DNA from: Chloranthus sessilifolius
Lineage: Eukaryota; Streptophyta; Magnoliopsida; Chloranthales; Chloranthaceae
Direction of reading: 5' to 3'
Assembly: GCA_021018995.1 (NCBI GenBank)
Contig: CM037597.1
Coordinates: 9,995,299 to 10,059,298, forward strand
DNA length: 64,000 bases
Shown piece by piece: positions 54,562 through 64,000 of the stretch (within the stretch, counting starts at the first letter, position 1; each line of letters begins with the position of its first letter). A program made the translations under genes and the position numbers. The notes under the pieces are model-generated. The model was not told the DNA's origin, did not search any database, and was given only the letters and a program-made list of their open reading frames with translations.

Positions 54562-55819
54562 ATGAGTTCTATGGACCCAAACCCTAGGCAACGAAATTGG
54601 CAGTAAAGCCGCCACCTTCTCGCAAATGGGCGGCGCCTCCGCCCACTCCTTTGACCCAACCCACCCCGTGGTGGATGGATAAAATCCTTACCCCGGAATG
54701 GGAGATCCACAAAAGTTTCTTTGAGGATCCATTGACCACTCAATGGACCTCCGATTATATAAACATACATGAGTTGAAACTGTTGTTAGCGCTGTTTTAT
54801 GGGCACTATTATCCTTGTTTGGTTAGACTTTTCTACCAAACCCTCACGACCAACCCTACCGAAACCAAATTAAAATGTGAGATCGATGGCAAAGCGTTCG
54901 CTTTTGACACCAAGGACATTGGCCATGCATGGGTTGCCCTTTGACCTACATTGAGGACGGGGTTTCCAAACTCCCGTTCCCCAAGGAGTGGGGTTTCCTT
55001 GAAATTGCAGCGGAAATGACTAGAGGAGTCACGGCTACGGGGCAGTCCATTACTAGGGCCTAGCTACCTCCACACGTGGCCCCTAGATATAATTTTTCGA
55101 AAAAATTTATTCCCGTTAGGGCATGACCAGGAGAGAAGAATCCCGTTTTTAAACGCCATCCATTTCACTTTTCACGATAGGTGGTTTAGCGCCCCTATTC
55201 TTGTTAGGGAGGGCATCTTACACACCCTAGAAAGAAACAAACAAGGTGCCGTTCCCAAACCCGTCAACAAGCTGCCATATGCTCGATTGATTTCCAAACT
55301 ATTTGAGCTTCGGGATGGGAGCAACGACTTTGAAATCTAGGCCCATGAACCCTCATATACGGATAATGTTGAGCAGTACCGAATCGGTGGCTTGAACCGA
55401 AACTTGCGGGACAATGTTAGGAAGAAACGAGCTACCCAGCCAGCCCAGCCCTCTACATCTCAGTCGGGATCGGTACCTCACACGGGTGCTCAGTCTACAC
55501 CACCGTCTTCATCCTAGCCGACGCTTGACACCATGGAGGCCGTGATGCGCGAGGTGCTACAGACCCATGATATTAGCTACGTCAAACCGAAATGCGCCTA
55601 CACCAAAGATTTCAAGAGGCGGTCAACATAGATCTCATGCGTCACGCATGCCCGCAGACCTACCAGGAGTGTCTTGCCACCATGCGGAACTTTATTTTCG
55701 GTTCTTCCAGTTTTGGTGTGGCTGTTGGCGCAGAGACAAAGGAGGATGCTAACGAGGCCGAGGACAAGGAGGGCGATGAGGAATCCAACTCCGAGTACGA
55801 TGAGGAGGAGGATGATTAG
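54562..55819 (+). pseudogene. Extra ORF downstream of pol, plant-transposon-type protein
   Basis: Starts ATGAGTTCTATGGACCC, with an early frame break. The readable frame from about 54597 has WWMDKILTPEWEIHKSFFED and INIHELKLLLALFYGHYYP, then CEIDGKAFAFDTKDIGHAW. Further on, in other frames, come LPFPKEWGFLEIAAEM, FPLGHDQERRIPFLNAIHFT and LVREGILHTLERNKQGAVPK. Near 55592-55819 are RFQEAVNIDLMRHACPQTY and a very acidic end (EDKEGDEESNSEYDEEEDD). The layout resembles the ORF1-like or putative plant transposon protein domain known from Athila-type elements, but the similarity is from memory and weak. It is not a gag, pol or envelope in any sense I can show. At least four breaks make it non-functional. 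Confidence 0.45.
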
Positions 55820-56179
55820 AGCTGGCAGCTGAGGAGGTTTTATGTTTGGGGTACTTTTTCTAAATTTTGAAAGCAAAAATATAAATTTTATGTCAATTTG
55901 AGATCTAACTGGTAAACTATTGTGACATGGCTATCACACCTATTACTTTTGATGTAATTCTTGCTATGTGCTATGAATAGTGTTAAATTTATGAAGGTTA
56001 AATTTCAATGTCACATCAGTTACTTTCGACGTACTTCACTTCAGGTATGGTGAATGTGTTAGTTTATGGTAAATGATAAATAGTGGGATCTAGTGAATGG
56101 ATTGATATGTGCAATGGATGTATGCGTTAGTTTAAATGGGTATGTTCAGTTAAATGGGCAGCTTGGTTATACATATGGC
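55820..56179 (+). other. Chromovirus 3-prime region left of the captured-gene element
   Basis: Sequence rich in GTTAAATTTATGAAGGTTAA-like and ATGGATTGATATG-like words, continued after the insertion at 63051. No coding frame was seen. Confidence 0.4.
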
Positions 56180-56199
56180 CTACGTCAAAAACATCTAAA

Positions 56200-56350
56200 A
56201 AAGAAATAAAATAAGACTATCTTTTTTCGTCTTTAAATAAGACGGCTTGTAATTGTCTTAAATTTAGCAATAGGATGGTTATATACTACGAATAACACGA
56301 AATTTAAGGACGGTGAATAAGACCGTAAAAATCGTCTTATTTTCCCGATG
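56200..56350. repeat. Left subterminal repeats of the Pack-type element
   Basis: Words AATAAGACTATCTTTTTTCG, AATAAGACGGCTTG, AGGACGGTGAATAAGACCG and AATCGTCTTATTTTCCCGAT are the same unit found at the right end. Confidence 0.7.
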
Positions 56351-56651
56351 GTTACCTATCTAAAATGAACGCCCAACTTAAATCATCTAAAGTAAACGCT
56401 CTCTCTTAGCCCGTCTCTTCCTCTCCAAACGCCCTCTCTTAGCCCATACCCTTATAACGATGGTGTTTTCTATTCCTCTCTACTTAAATTAGAGCACAGA
56501 CATTGTGTATTCTCAACTCACATCACTCTTCAACCTAAGCCTCCCATTTTGAGATCTGAAGAACGGCAACATTGCAAGTTACCAGAGATTCTCGCATTGT
56601 TTAGGGTTCTCCTAAAAAATAAGATTAGGGTTCTTCAGGAAATCTCTGCAA

Positions 56652-56777
56652 ATGTGGGAACCTAACGCCTCTTCTTGTTCTTCATCTCAGTGCTCATCGT
56701 TTGGTCACAACCATGGCATAGAGATCGAATATCGGACCAAAGATCTGATCCCAACTGAGATTGGTTTCCATATGTAG
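56652..56777 (+). pseudogene. Possible first exon of a captured gene
   Basis: An ATG-initiated frame MWEPNASSCSSSQCSSFGHN, then HGIEIEYRTKDLIPTEIGFH and a TAG. It is preceded by leader-like sequence with CTCTC tracts. No family recognised. It could be a 5-prime exon joined to the fragments further on, or chance. Confidence 0.25.
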
Positions 56778-58617
56778 CGATTGAGATTGTCGGGGCTTCG
56801 AGAGGGTTTCGAAGGTTCGATTTCTGCTCTCGATTTCCCTAGATTTCTTTCATTTATCTGTAGAATCTAGGGCTTCTTGGCTCAAAATCATCTTACTCTG
56901 TTTTGATTAAGTTTTGTTCAAATAATATATATATATATATATATTCTGGTAAATCTAGAGAGTTATTCAGATGATGAATTTTGTTTTATTCCCATATCAT
57001 TTTCTCTGTTCTCAGCTGAGAAGATGCGACACATTCATCCTATACCTTATAACTGTTTGAGAAAATGCCTAAAGGTGATGGTTTAAATTTTTTTCCATTC
57101 TATACCTTATACCAATTTTAAGGCTTAAAAATCCATGGAACTGAATTTGACCAATGCACCAATTTGGAATCTGCTGATTTTGAAAATTTTTGCCTGAAAT
57201 GTTGAAGCTTGTTTGGTTCTGATAGGATGAACTGGGTTGAATCGGTTGATTTTGTAGGCCATGTAGTGGATGATTTTAGTATCCCCATAATTCATGTGAG
57301 TGACACATTGATTTTACTTCGCAGAAACATGTTTTCAAGTTCTTACAAAAATAGCAGGTTCCATATATAAAGAACTTTGAGTCCATCTCTCAAATGATAG
57401 GGTAAGATTTAGCGACACTATATTTCCGACCTCAAATAAATGACGGTGATAATGATGATGATGTTGACTTGTATTGCTCAACTTTTTTTTGGCGAGGTTT
57501 AAAATATACTTGATCATATTTTGTTAGAGGGTCATGCCTCTTTTTCTTGTAGATGAACTAACCCATGTGCTAAAACTTATTGCCAAACACATTGATTTCA
57601 AAGTTTGGGCGTTCCCTCCATATTCTTGGTTGGAATTTTGTGTGCCTACCCCATGCGGTTAAATGTTCAGTCCCATATTGCTTTTTATGAGAATTTGTGC
57701 GTATGTTTAAGGGATTAGTTTTCCTTATAATGATGTTGAGATAACTTTTGCGCAATTTGATACATGCTACAGATCCACATATCCGACTGCGTGACATGTT
57801 GACCTGAGTTGCACAACATTGAGTGAGCTTGGGCAAGGGTGGATTTTCAATTTTTTGGATTCTTGTTTAGTGAATTGATTAATAACTACTTAATCATAAA
57901 TTAATCTTTTTTACTGTTGTCTTTGTTATTGTTTAAGATTTAGATAATTGAGAGATGAGAACATTGATTATAGTCACATTACTGCGTGAGACAATTGATT
58001 AATGCGCTTAGTGTTACCCGTATTCACATGTGTAGGTTTCTATGGCTTAGATTGAATCATTCACTTTAGCGTTTATAAAGAAACTAGAGTTCTATATGAA
58101 CATACTAATTTTTCTTTAGGTTTTGTATCTCTTGCTCTCGACACAAATTTATCCTTTTATTTTTAAACTTTTGGATGACACATGGTTCCTAAGTGGAAAT
58201 GGTTAGGATTTCATCTATATGATTCTCCACCCATTTGGGTGCAGCTAGGGCCGGGGTTGTGTAACTAGGGCCACTGACTATTTTTATCTCAGTGCTATTA
58301 CGTCAGGCGTACTGATTGTAACTTTTTTTTCCTTATAAATTGTTGCATTTCTAAAACTGTTTTCCCGTCAAAAGGATTTTACACCCATGCATTATGAATT
58401 CCCAGTATACTAATGACCTTTCAATGGTAGGATGGGAAGTGTTAATGAAGAAGTTGTGCGCTTCATGCATTTCTAGCTGATGTGTGAGAAAAGTATAAGT
58501 TCTCCAGATAGAAGATTTGTTTTGATATATCCTAGAGACTACTTGCTTATGCAGTGCACAAGTAATTTTGGTGAAGGGAATTTTGTTTATCTAGATAGTT
58601 TTGTAAGTCCCACATCG
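56778..58617 (+). other. Intron-like interior of the Pack-type element
   Basis: T-rich sequence with a (TA)n run at 56927-56944 and a GATGATGATG tract at 57452-57463. No exon could be supported. Confidence 0.4.
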
Positions 58618-58780
58618 GATAGGGAAAAGTCCTGACCGGGCAATCACATATAGCCCAGTTATGCTAGATTATTCATCATTTGGTATTTATTCTACTTTCA
58701 CTCTTCTTAGTAAGCTAGCTCTCTGATTGGTAGAATCAGATCCGAGGAGATGACAATGTGTGCGAGAAAATTTAGGGCCA
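58618..58780. repeat. AGTCCCACATCGG-type repeat fragment
   Basis: TGTAAGTCCCACATCGGATA followed by GGGAAAAGTCCTGACCGGG resembles a start shared by small plant LTR elements (TRIM-like). No partner copy occurs in the window, so class and ends are open. Confidence 0.35.
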
Positions 58781-59007
58781 TCTTATTTGATCTGTGTGCA
58801 CTTTTTAAGCAAATTAAGGTAAACGGGTTTGCATTTTTTTAATTATTTATCTTTTAAGAGATGAACTGAATCATGATTCTGTTAAGTGTTAAGATTCTTT
58901 AAAAAAATTTAGAAGTGGGTGTTTGCTTGAAATTTTTTTGATTACTTCGTTTCGGTGGCGGTGGTCATATCAACCCTGCAGTGACCATTTAGGTTGTTCT
59001 TACGCAG

Positions 59008-59095
59008 GCTGGACATTGGAGATGGAAGAGATGTTGATCTCCTGGAATGCCGGAGATCATTGCTTCGACAACAGTGCATCAAATATCTCGGTCCT
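59008..59095 (+). pseudogene. IQM-type gene fragment, exon a
   Basis: The acceptor CTTACGCAG and donor GTATGT flank an open 88-base exon reading LDIGDGRDVDLLECRRSLLR followed by QQCIKYLGP. Plant IQM (IQ-motif) proteins have a W-L-D-V-G-D-G-K-E-V-D-L-x-x-C-x-R-x-x-L-x-x-Q-C-I-K-Y-L-G-P segment at this point. IQM proteins bind calmodulin. The N-terminal half with the IQ motif was not found, so this is an internal fragment. Confidence 0.75.
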
Positions 59096-59234
59096 GTATG
59101 TTCATTCTTGTTTCACATCAATTGATTTCTCTAACATAGCAGGACGTACTATGTTTAATTTTTGCAGTTGGATTGCTTTGTAAAACAAAACAATAAGATC
59201 AGAGGGCTACTGGCCTCTAATGAGACACACAATC

Positions 59235-59495
59235 ATGGTATCAAAACTGCGGCAATATCGATACGTATCGGTTTCGTAGATAACCGATACGGTATCAGGG
59301 TGGTATCGGTTTTAGACCGATATGGGGTAGTATGGACCGATACTCTCGGTGTCGGCCAATACTGCCTTTGTATCAGCTGATACTGACCAATAAAAATACT
59401 AGTTTTCTAAAAAAAAAATTCAATATATATATATCGGCTGACACCTATCAGTCCCAGATGGACCAATACCCGATACTGATACCAATTTGATATCT
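59235..59495. mobile_element. GATACGTATCGG-type MITE inside the captured intron
   Basis: CAATATCGATACGTATCGG, GATAACCGATACGGTATCAG and CCGATATGGGGTAGT, bounded by GGTATCAAAACTGCGGC at the left and CCAATTTGATATCTTGC at the right. It is related to 11425-11595 and sits between IQM exons a and b. Confidence 0.5.
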
Positions 59496-59564
59496 TGCTT
59501 AAAATCCTTGTGATCTTTACATGATATGTCGTAATTATTTGTGATGACCCTTTACCGTCTTCAG

Positions 59565-59776
59565 CAAGAGAGAGAGAGAGAGCACTATGAATATGTGTCC
59601 GTCGATGGGAAAATCATCCACAAACAAAGCGGAGAGCTGATTGATACTACTAAAGAATCTCAAGGGGCTAAAATCATCCACAAACAAAGTGGAGAGCTGA
59701 TTGATGCTACTAAAGAATCTCAAGGGGCTAAATGGGTTTTGTTATGAGCATCACTAAGAAACCTTACGCGGGACAG
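59565..59776 (+). pseudogene. IQM-type gene fragment, exon b, with a 60-bp tandem duplication
   Basis: Follows TTTACCGTCTTCAG and ends GGACAG before GTAATAG. It reads QEREREREHYEYVSVDGKII, then HKQSGELIDTTKESQGA. The next 60 bases (59671-59730) repeat 59611-59670 almost exactly, giving a second KIIHKQSGELIDATKESQGA. Family members have this block once. A one-base loss near 59740 shifts the frame (WVLL then stop), although the other frame still reads a VMSITKKPYAG-like end. The (AG)n run at 59567-59582 lies in the exon. The piece is therefore broken. Confidence 0.75.
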
Positions 59777-60066
59777 GTAATAGTTTAACAAACACAAAGA
59801 ACCTCAAGTCCTACATGTTCTAGGCTTATTAGAGATTTTGATGGTCTAAAGATGTTGATGTTCTGTTTGTTTTCCTCCTAAGACCTTGTTCAGGACTACT
59901 ATTCTATTCTCCTCCCATATATATATATATATATATAGCTTTATTCTGCAGTAAATACCATGTTATTTTTTTGATTATGCAGTAACCATTTAAGAATTTG
60001 GTCACCCAATTTACTGCTCCTTTCTACCTAGAAAAACTATTTGATATATAACTCTGCTCAATACAG

Positions 60067-60159
60067 AGAAGGAAGGGTATATTTCACCATTCCAGCTTCC
60101 TCGCTGGAGGTGGTATTTTGGCGGCTGGAAGATTCATTGCAGAAGATGGAGTTCTTAAG
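60067..60159 (+). pseudogene. IQM-type gene fragment, exon c
   Basis: Acceptor CTCAATACAG and donor AAG then GTAATT flank an open frame reading RRKGIFHHSSFLAGGGILAA and GRFIAEDGVLK. IQM proteins have K-K-G-x-F-x-H-S-S-F-L-A-G-G-A-x-x-A-A-G-R-x-V-x-x-D-G-x-L here, immediately downstream of exon b content. The next expected exon (with S-G-H-Y) was not found. A different gene fragment follows. Confidence 0.8.
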
Positions 60160-60616
60160 GTAATTTATTTTGGGGACATTTGCAAATAGAAGCTAATGAT
60201 TTTCTAGTTTACAGTAGTAAAAAAAAGAGATGCTAGTAGTAAGTAGTAACAAATCAACTGCCTTGACCATGAGAAAAAAAAAATATCCAAAACATCCCAC
60301 ACAAGACCATCATTGAAATCCATCCTAGTTACCTTGGGATATAAGATACGACACCCGCTTGTTCATTCCTCTCTATTTGATGACAAGCTTCATCAATAAA
60401 TTGCAATAACAATTTCCAATAATAGAAGAAAAATAAATTACAACAAGGCAAAGGAAAACACGATAACACTTTTCTGACCTTTACATTATGTCTCCCCTGT
60501 AAATATTCTTATTGTTAATTAGTAGAAAGCATTATTAGATGGCTTTATAAAAAAGTTTCACCTGGGAAAAGCCAGGATTTTGACTAGTTAATAGTTATGC
60601 CTTTATTAAATTTTAG

Positions 60617-60787
60617 GAAGACTTCTATGCCGTGGTGGATTGGGCGTACAAGATTGATCCTTAGCGCTGCATAGCAATGCATGGGATTACAAAGCGGTAT
60701 CTTTCTGGTAAAAAAGCTGACGCAACTGGATTTGTGCGCCTTTTGCTTGATGACCTAGAGTCAAGAATATCAATGCAATTCAGCAAG
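60617..60787 (+). pseudogene. Exocyst SEC3-like gene fragment
   Basis: A 171-base exon between a TAAATTTTAG acceptor and a CAGCAAG|GTTAATG donor. It reads EDFYAVVDWAYKIDP, a stop (TAG at 60662-60664), then [20 protein letters not shown] and [20 protein letters not shown]. The GQKADAAG-F-V-R-L-L-L[13 protein letters not shown] pattern resembles plant SEC3, an exocyst subunit that helps tether secretory vesicles. The assignment is from memory of that family. The exon is unrelated to IQM and so must come from a second locus. Confidence 0.55.
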
Positions 60788-60889
60788 GTTAATGTTGGAT
60801 TTTGTGCTGAAAAATTTTGTTTTCTGTTTGCTTTATCTGGGTTATTTACTATCGGTATTAGGTACCCAAATCGAGCTCCAATACTGTTT

Positions 60890-61040
60890 GTACTCAGGTC
60901 ACTTTTTGAGATGTTTGCCATGTGAAAACACCATGCGTTTCGTGTGATTTGACACCCATGTTCTCAAGATCAACAGTGCAGAAGATTGGATCGAAGGATG
61001 ATCTCCATCATCATATTCAATGCAGTCAAAGGCCATCTAA
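60890..61040. repeat. One arm of the foldback family
   Basis: TTTTTGAGATGTTTGCCATG, TGTTCTCAAGATCAACAGTG and GATGATCTCCATCATCATA, ending CAATGCAGTCAAAG, match the arms at 305-711 and 1171-1523. It appears to have inserted in or near the captured exons. Confidence 0.5.
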
Positions 61041-61961
61041 AATTAATGGTATATTTGATGATGGCGATTGTTGTTCATCCGAATCTTCGTTACAAGGAAT
61101 GGATGCAACAAGTATTGTTGGATCCGTCCATACTTCTGCATCTGCTTTAGTTTGCTTCTTGTATCCTTTCTTCTTTGGCTTTCCATGTTTCCCTATTGCT
61201 TTAGTTTGCTTTCCTGTTTTTTGTGGCGTGCTGCTGATGCTATACCTTACAACGGTCTGGCAACTTGGGTTTTTGCTCCTCATGGTCACAAGTTCGCAAT
61301 GAAAAACCAAATCCGACTCCCATGAGGAATTTTAAAAATATATATTAGTTATCTAAAACATACTTAGAATCTCAACTCTCAATAAATTTTTAGGTTCGAT
61401 TTCAAATCCCTCTTCTTTACTCTAACAATATTATTTTAAAACAAAAGAGTTAGCACTGACCAATCGGTACGCATTTTTGTCTAATTGAATATTTACTTAT
61501 CGTACGTCCACTCTATCAATGTCAAAACATTTGGACCAACTTGTTTTGAACCAAATTGAACCACCATCTGCTCATATCTTTGTTCTATGCATGCATTATT
61601 TATTTCCTTATCTATTTTGGCTGTCGGAGTTTGAAGGATATTATCAGAGACCCTGGTCCCAAGACAACATAAGTTGCAATTTTTGCTTCAGATTCATGGA
61701 AAAAGGTAATTATAATTTCCGTGTTTTCGTTATATACAAAGTACTTCAGATTTTTTTTTAATCAGTCGCTCAATGTCATTAGCAGATGAGAAGTGAAAAC
61801 GCGGTAGCTGGCAATAAGAAAAACTCTTCTGTAGTAGAACCATCTTTATGTCATTAGGAGGTCAGGGTACGAAGCCAACCTGTTAAAGTTTTCCATCGTT
61901 CATTATTGCTGCTTGTCTCATTTGTTTTTTTTTTCTGCATTTTTTCTCCCCTTAACTTAAA
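61041..61961 (+). other. Captured region without an identified exon
   Basis: Open frames on both strands around 61026-61325 overlap and have no recognisable domain. A segment ending CAGATTCATGGAAAAAG before GTAATT at about 61700 could be an exon, but no family can be named. Confidence 0.3.
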
Positions 61962-61965
61962 AAGG

Positions 61966-62082
61966 AAGGACAGAGATGAAAGTAGCGATACAGAGAGTGA
62001 GGAAGAGATGGTGGATGACATTCTGTCTTCTGGGACAATTCAAGATTACAAACTCTCATCTCAAGCAGATCTTATCAAAGTA
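61966..62082 (+). pseudogene. Unidentified acidic exon
   Basis: After CTTAAAAAG the frame reads KDRDESSDTESEEEMVDDIL and SSGTIQDYKLSSQADLIK before GTACTT. A candidate following exon starts after TTTGCATTTCAG at 62181 (PYGQVVAMSIILYNHAIAMS). The acidic, serine-rich opening suggests a nuclear or RNA-related protein, but I do not recognise the family. Confidence 0.35.
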
Positions 62083-62269
62083 CTTAAATAATTATTAAAA
62101 AAATGTCTCTTGCATTGTACTTCTATTTTATTTTTCTTAATAAAATAAACTTCAGGTATTTGTTTTGCTTTGCATTTCAGCCCTATGGCCAGGTTGTTGC
62201 TATGAGTATCATATTGTATAACCATGCCATTGCTATGAGTGTTCCCCTTGTTTGATTTGATCAATTAAG

Positions 62270-62640
62270 TGATGTATGTGCCAAGGGACCGATTAAAAAA
62301 AGATATAAGTGCCATGGACTATTACCATGTGCACCATGTTGTGTTGCCAAGTGCAATGTAATTTATCAGCCAAGCATTTGATCAATGTTTGGTGTATTGG
62401 TATTATGCTGAGAATAATTGATCAATATCCTGAGCTGTGTCTTGTGTTGGTTGTCATTTGTTCCTCCAGTTTGTAGAGAAGTACTTAGTATAACCATCGT
62501 TGGACTGGAATAAAGTCAGCACATAACAGTTGCAATATGTGGTGTGCTTACAAATTTGTAAGTGCGAAATGGTTGGCCCACTTAATAGATGAGCAAGGTA
62601 TTCTGGGGTAGAGGCGCTTCCCAGAATTATAAATATTTTT
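62270..62640 (+). other. Captured region near the right end, nothing recognised
   Basis: No exon or repeat end could be supported in this T-rich stretch. Confidence 0.35.
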
Positions 62641-62649
62641 TTTATTACG

Positions 62650-63030
62650 ATTTTAAAAAAAGGACAGTTCATGACTGTCTTATTTCGATCATCATTCAAA
62701 TAGGGCGGTTTATAGAGGACTGTCTGATGTAATAAATAAGACAGCTCATGACTGTCTCTAATAGAGCGTTTTGATATAGGATGGTTTCCAATCGTCCTGT
62801 AGGTTTTTTAATTTTTTTTTATTAAATCGTCTTTTATTGATTATTATGAGACGGCTTCGGACCGTCTTGGCTTAGGACAGTGGGAAACAGTCATTTTCTA
62901 CCGTCTTATTTATGGAATATAAGACGGTTAAGGACCGTCTTGTATATTTAAGACGCCAATAAAAAGAACGGACGTGAGGACGGTTTTGAGCCGTATTTTT
63001 TATAAAATAAGATGGCTTTGGACCATCCTT
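62650..63030. repeat. Right subterminal repeats of the Pack-type element
   Basis: At least eight copies of units such as AAGACAGCTCATGACTGTCT, GAGACGGCTTCGGACCGTCT, AAGACGGTTAAGGACCGTCT and AAGATGGCTTTGGACCATCC. Each unit is itself a small inverted repeat. Confidence 0.8.
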
Positions 63031-63050
63031 TTTCAACTATTTTGACGTAG

Positions 63051-63329
63051 CATGGATAGTTCAATGCTTGTAGTATAGTATATGACAGTACATTGTTATC
63101 TTATGCAGGATGTATGGTATATGATGGATAGGGATGGTAGTATGTTATTTTTATAATACAGGTGGATGGATATGGATGGTAGTATGTTATTTTTATAATA
63201 CAGGTGCAAACGCCACACGTTACTATGTATTTCTGTCACTGTTGGGCAGTTGTAAATTGTTAATCCTCTATGCATTTCAATTCGTGACTATAACTTTGTT
63301 CGTGTGACTTATGGAAATTTTTGAGGACG
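63051..63329 (+). other. Chromovirus 3-prime region right of the captured-gene element
   Basis: Contains a 45-bp direct duplication (GGATGGTAGTATGTTATTTT begins at about 63143 and 63175 and ends ATAATACAGGTG). No gene. Confidence 0.6.
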
Positions 63330-63352
63330 AAAATTTTATAAGATGGGGTGAA
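63330..63352 (+). promoter_or_regulatory. Polypurine-tract region before the 3-prime LTR
   Basis: The stretch GAAAATTTTATAAGATGGGG, then TGAA, sits directly before the LTR start TGTAATAAACCCC. It has the place and purine-rich end expected for plus-strand priming in gypsy elements (a GAGGACGAAAATTT block just precedes it). Confidence 0.6.
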
Positions 63353-64000
63353 TGTAATAAACCCCTAAATTTCGTAAATCGTGTATGTCAGGTATGTGTA
63401 AGTGTATATGTAGTTCACAAGGGAACCCATACACAAGTTTATACCTTGGTGTGTGTATGTGTCTAACATATGGGGTGTTAAGTAACACCTATCTATGGTG
63501 TTTGTGTTTAACAAGTTGACAAACTCAACTAATAGAGATAAGGGGGTCTCACACGTGAGTTTCTTTTTCTTGCTTGAGTTGTTGAGAGAGAGTTTCTTAA
63601 GAGAGAAAGTGAGGGTTGATAAATCCTAGTGATTTAGTTCAAGGATATTGTGAGGAAGGTTATGCAAAGGTGCATGGGGATTTGAGCTACACAATTGTGA
63701 TGATCTCGTGTGAATCCGAGAGCTTGGTGTGAAGGGGTGGAGCAGATTTGGGTTTTGAAATCCTTTATGTTTTCAAGAGAGAAAGATCCGATCCATGGAG
63801 GATACAATGCATTAAAGGTATGGATTTAATGCTCTTTACGTTGTAAAAGTAACATTTAATATTCTTTAGAAAGGGTGTTTAAAATAGTTGAGATTTGTTG
63901 AGGATCAAGTTTGGGAAAAAAACTCAGATATGGATATCTCTGATTCTCACGTGCACGAGCTTAAGAGCTCGCTCGCACAAGAATCAGAGTGATGACTTGT
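63353..64000 (+). repeat. 3-prime LTR of the chromovirus (first 648 bases)
   Basis: TGTAATAAACCCCTAAATTT aligns with the 5-prime LTR start. The match runs to the window end through TTCACAAGGGAACCCATACA, AAGTGAGGGTTGATAAATCC and ACTTGT. It has indels and about one difference in ten, and lacks most of the (GA)n tract. Confidence 0.9.

Larger units (their letters stand above)
56180..63050 (+). mobile_element. 6.9-kb TIR element carrying fragments of several host genes (Pack-type)
   Basis: The ends are CTACGTCAAAAACATCTAAA and, inverted at the right, CTACGTCAAAATAGTTGAAA. Both ends contain many subterminal copies of an AAGACGGTT...GGACCGTCTT-type inverted unit (56214-56350 and 62650-63030), as in CACTA and some other TIR elements. 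Four bases, ATGG, flank it if one extra base is counted at each end, so the superfamily is not settled. The interior holds exon-intron pieces of at least two unrelated host genes on the plus strand, an IQM-type gene and a SEC3-like gene, plus unidentified exons. No transposase was recognised. It lies in the 3-prime region of the chromovirus, so it inserted after or along with it. Confidence 0.65.
43925..64000 (+). mobile_element. Large Ty3/gypsy chromovirus, 3-prime end beyond window
   Basis: The 5-prime LTR (43925-46317) is followed by a primer-binding site, gag, protease, RT, RNase H, integrase and chromodomain (to 53947). The second LTR begins at 63353 after a purine-rich tract and runs off the window. 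RT before integrase, and a C-terminal chromodomain, define the chromovirus branch. The 20-kb span is swollen by a solo LTR in pol (49482-51955) and a gene-capturing element in the 3-prime region (56180-63050). It also holds an extra ORF module between pol and the 3-prime LTR. Stops and shifts make it non-autonomous today. The left flank is TAAAT. Confidence 0.9.

Noticed and set aside
58618-58780. Cassandra-type TRIM with 5S-like promoter
   Set aside because: The opening AGTCCCACATCGG is suggestive, but the 5S-like internal sequence is absent and there is no second LTR.
61026-61325. Overlapping frames on both strands (94, 126 and 85 codons)
   Set aside because: No recognised domain in any frame. 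The lysine-rich minus-strand frame (KPKKKGYKKQ) could be a gene piece but cannot be supported.

Overview
The window looks like nuclear DNA of a flowering plant. It has a low-GC, repeat-dense landscape of Ty1/copia and Ty3/gypsy retrotransposons, CACTA, hAT and Mutator-like miniature elements, a plant-specific DUF247 gene, and F-box/FBD gene relics with plant-style introns. I cannot name the species. Only one protein gene looks intact: an intronless DUF247 (UPF0481) gene on the minus strand at 4386-6047. Almost everything else is mobile DNA or broken gene pieces, often nested several layers deep. No tRNA, rRNA, CRISPR array or organellar gene was seen. Left part (1-17 kb): a Mutator-like foldback element with a 9-bp target duplication (305-711), a relative carrying four 90-bp tandem units (955-1575), and a 1.8-kb hAT-type element (2286-4088) holding two further foldback elements. 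Then comes the DUF247 gene, a run of CACTA-derived elements sharing a TAATAGCGGCAGTTTT-type subterminal repeat (7075-11255), a hAT-like MITE with an 8-bp target duplication (11942-12172), a copia LTR fragment, a LINE 3-prime scrap and a possible old gypsy LTR. Middle part (18-42 kb): an RT-less copia element on the minus strand (18280-21660), a Mutator-like MITE (22874-23256), a small host-gene fragment (23613-23713), and a full-length but decayed copia element (24988-30112). A cluster of F-box/LRR/FBD pseudogenes follows (about 32.5-38.4 kb), one of them split by a 5-prime-truncated LINE with a target duplication. After it lies a 3.3-kb gypsy-type solo LTR (38553-41841), which has another solo LTR nested inside it and a GATCGATC-rich array. 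Right part (42.5-64 kb): one large Ty3/gypsy chromovirus dominates. Its 5-prime LTR (43925-46317), PBS, gag, protease, RT, RNase H, integrase and chromodomain run to about 53947, and its 3-prime LTR starts at 63353 and leaves the window. Its pol is interrupted by another solo LTR (49482-51955, TSD CACTG). Downstream of pol there is an extra promoter-plus-ORF module (54.2-55.8 kb). After that comes a 6.9-kb TIR element (56180-63050) that carries exon-intron fragments of at least two unrelated host genes, an IQM-type calmodulin-binding protein and an exocyst SEC3-like protein, as well as unidentified exons. The points most worth a second look are this Pack-type gene-capturing element, a short acidic peptide conserved between LTRs of two diverged chromovirus families, an in-frame GT-AG intron in the chromovirus integrase, and dyad motifs of the GCTCGAGCGAGC type that recur in otherwise unrelated LTR families.
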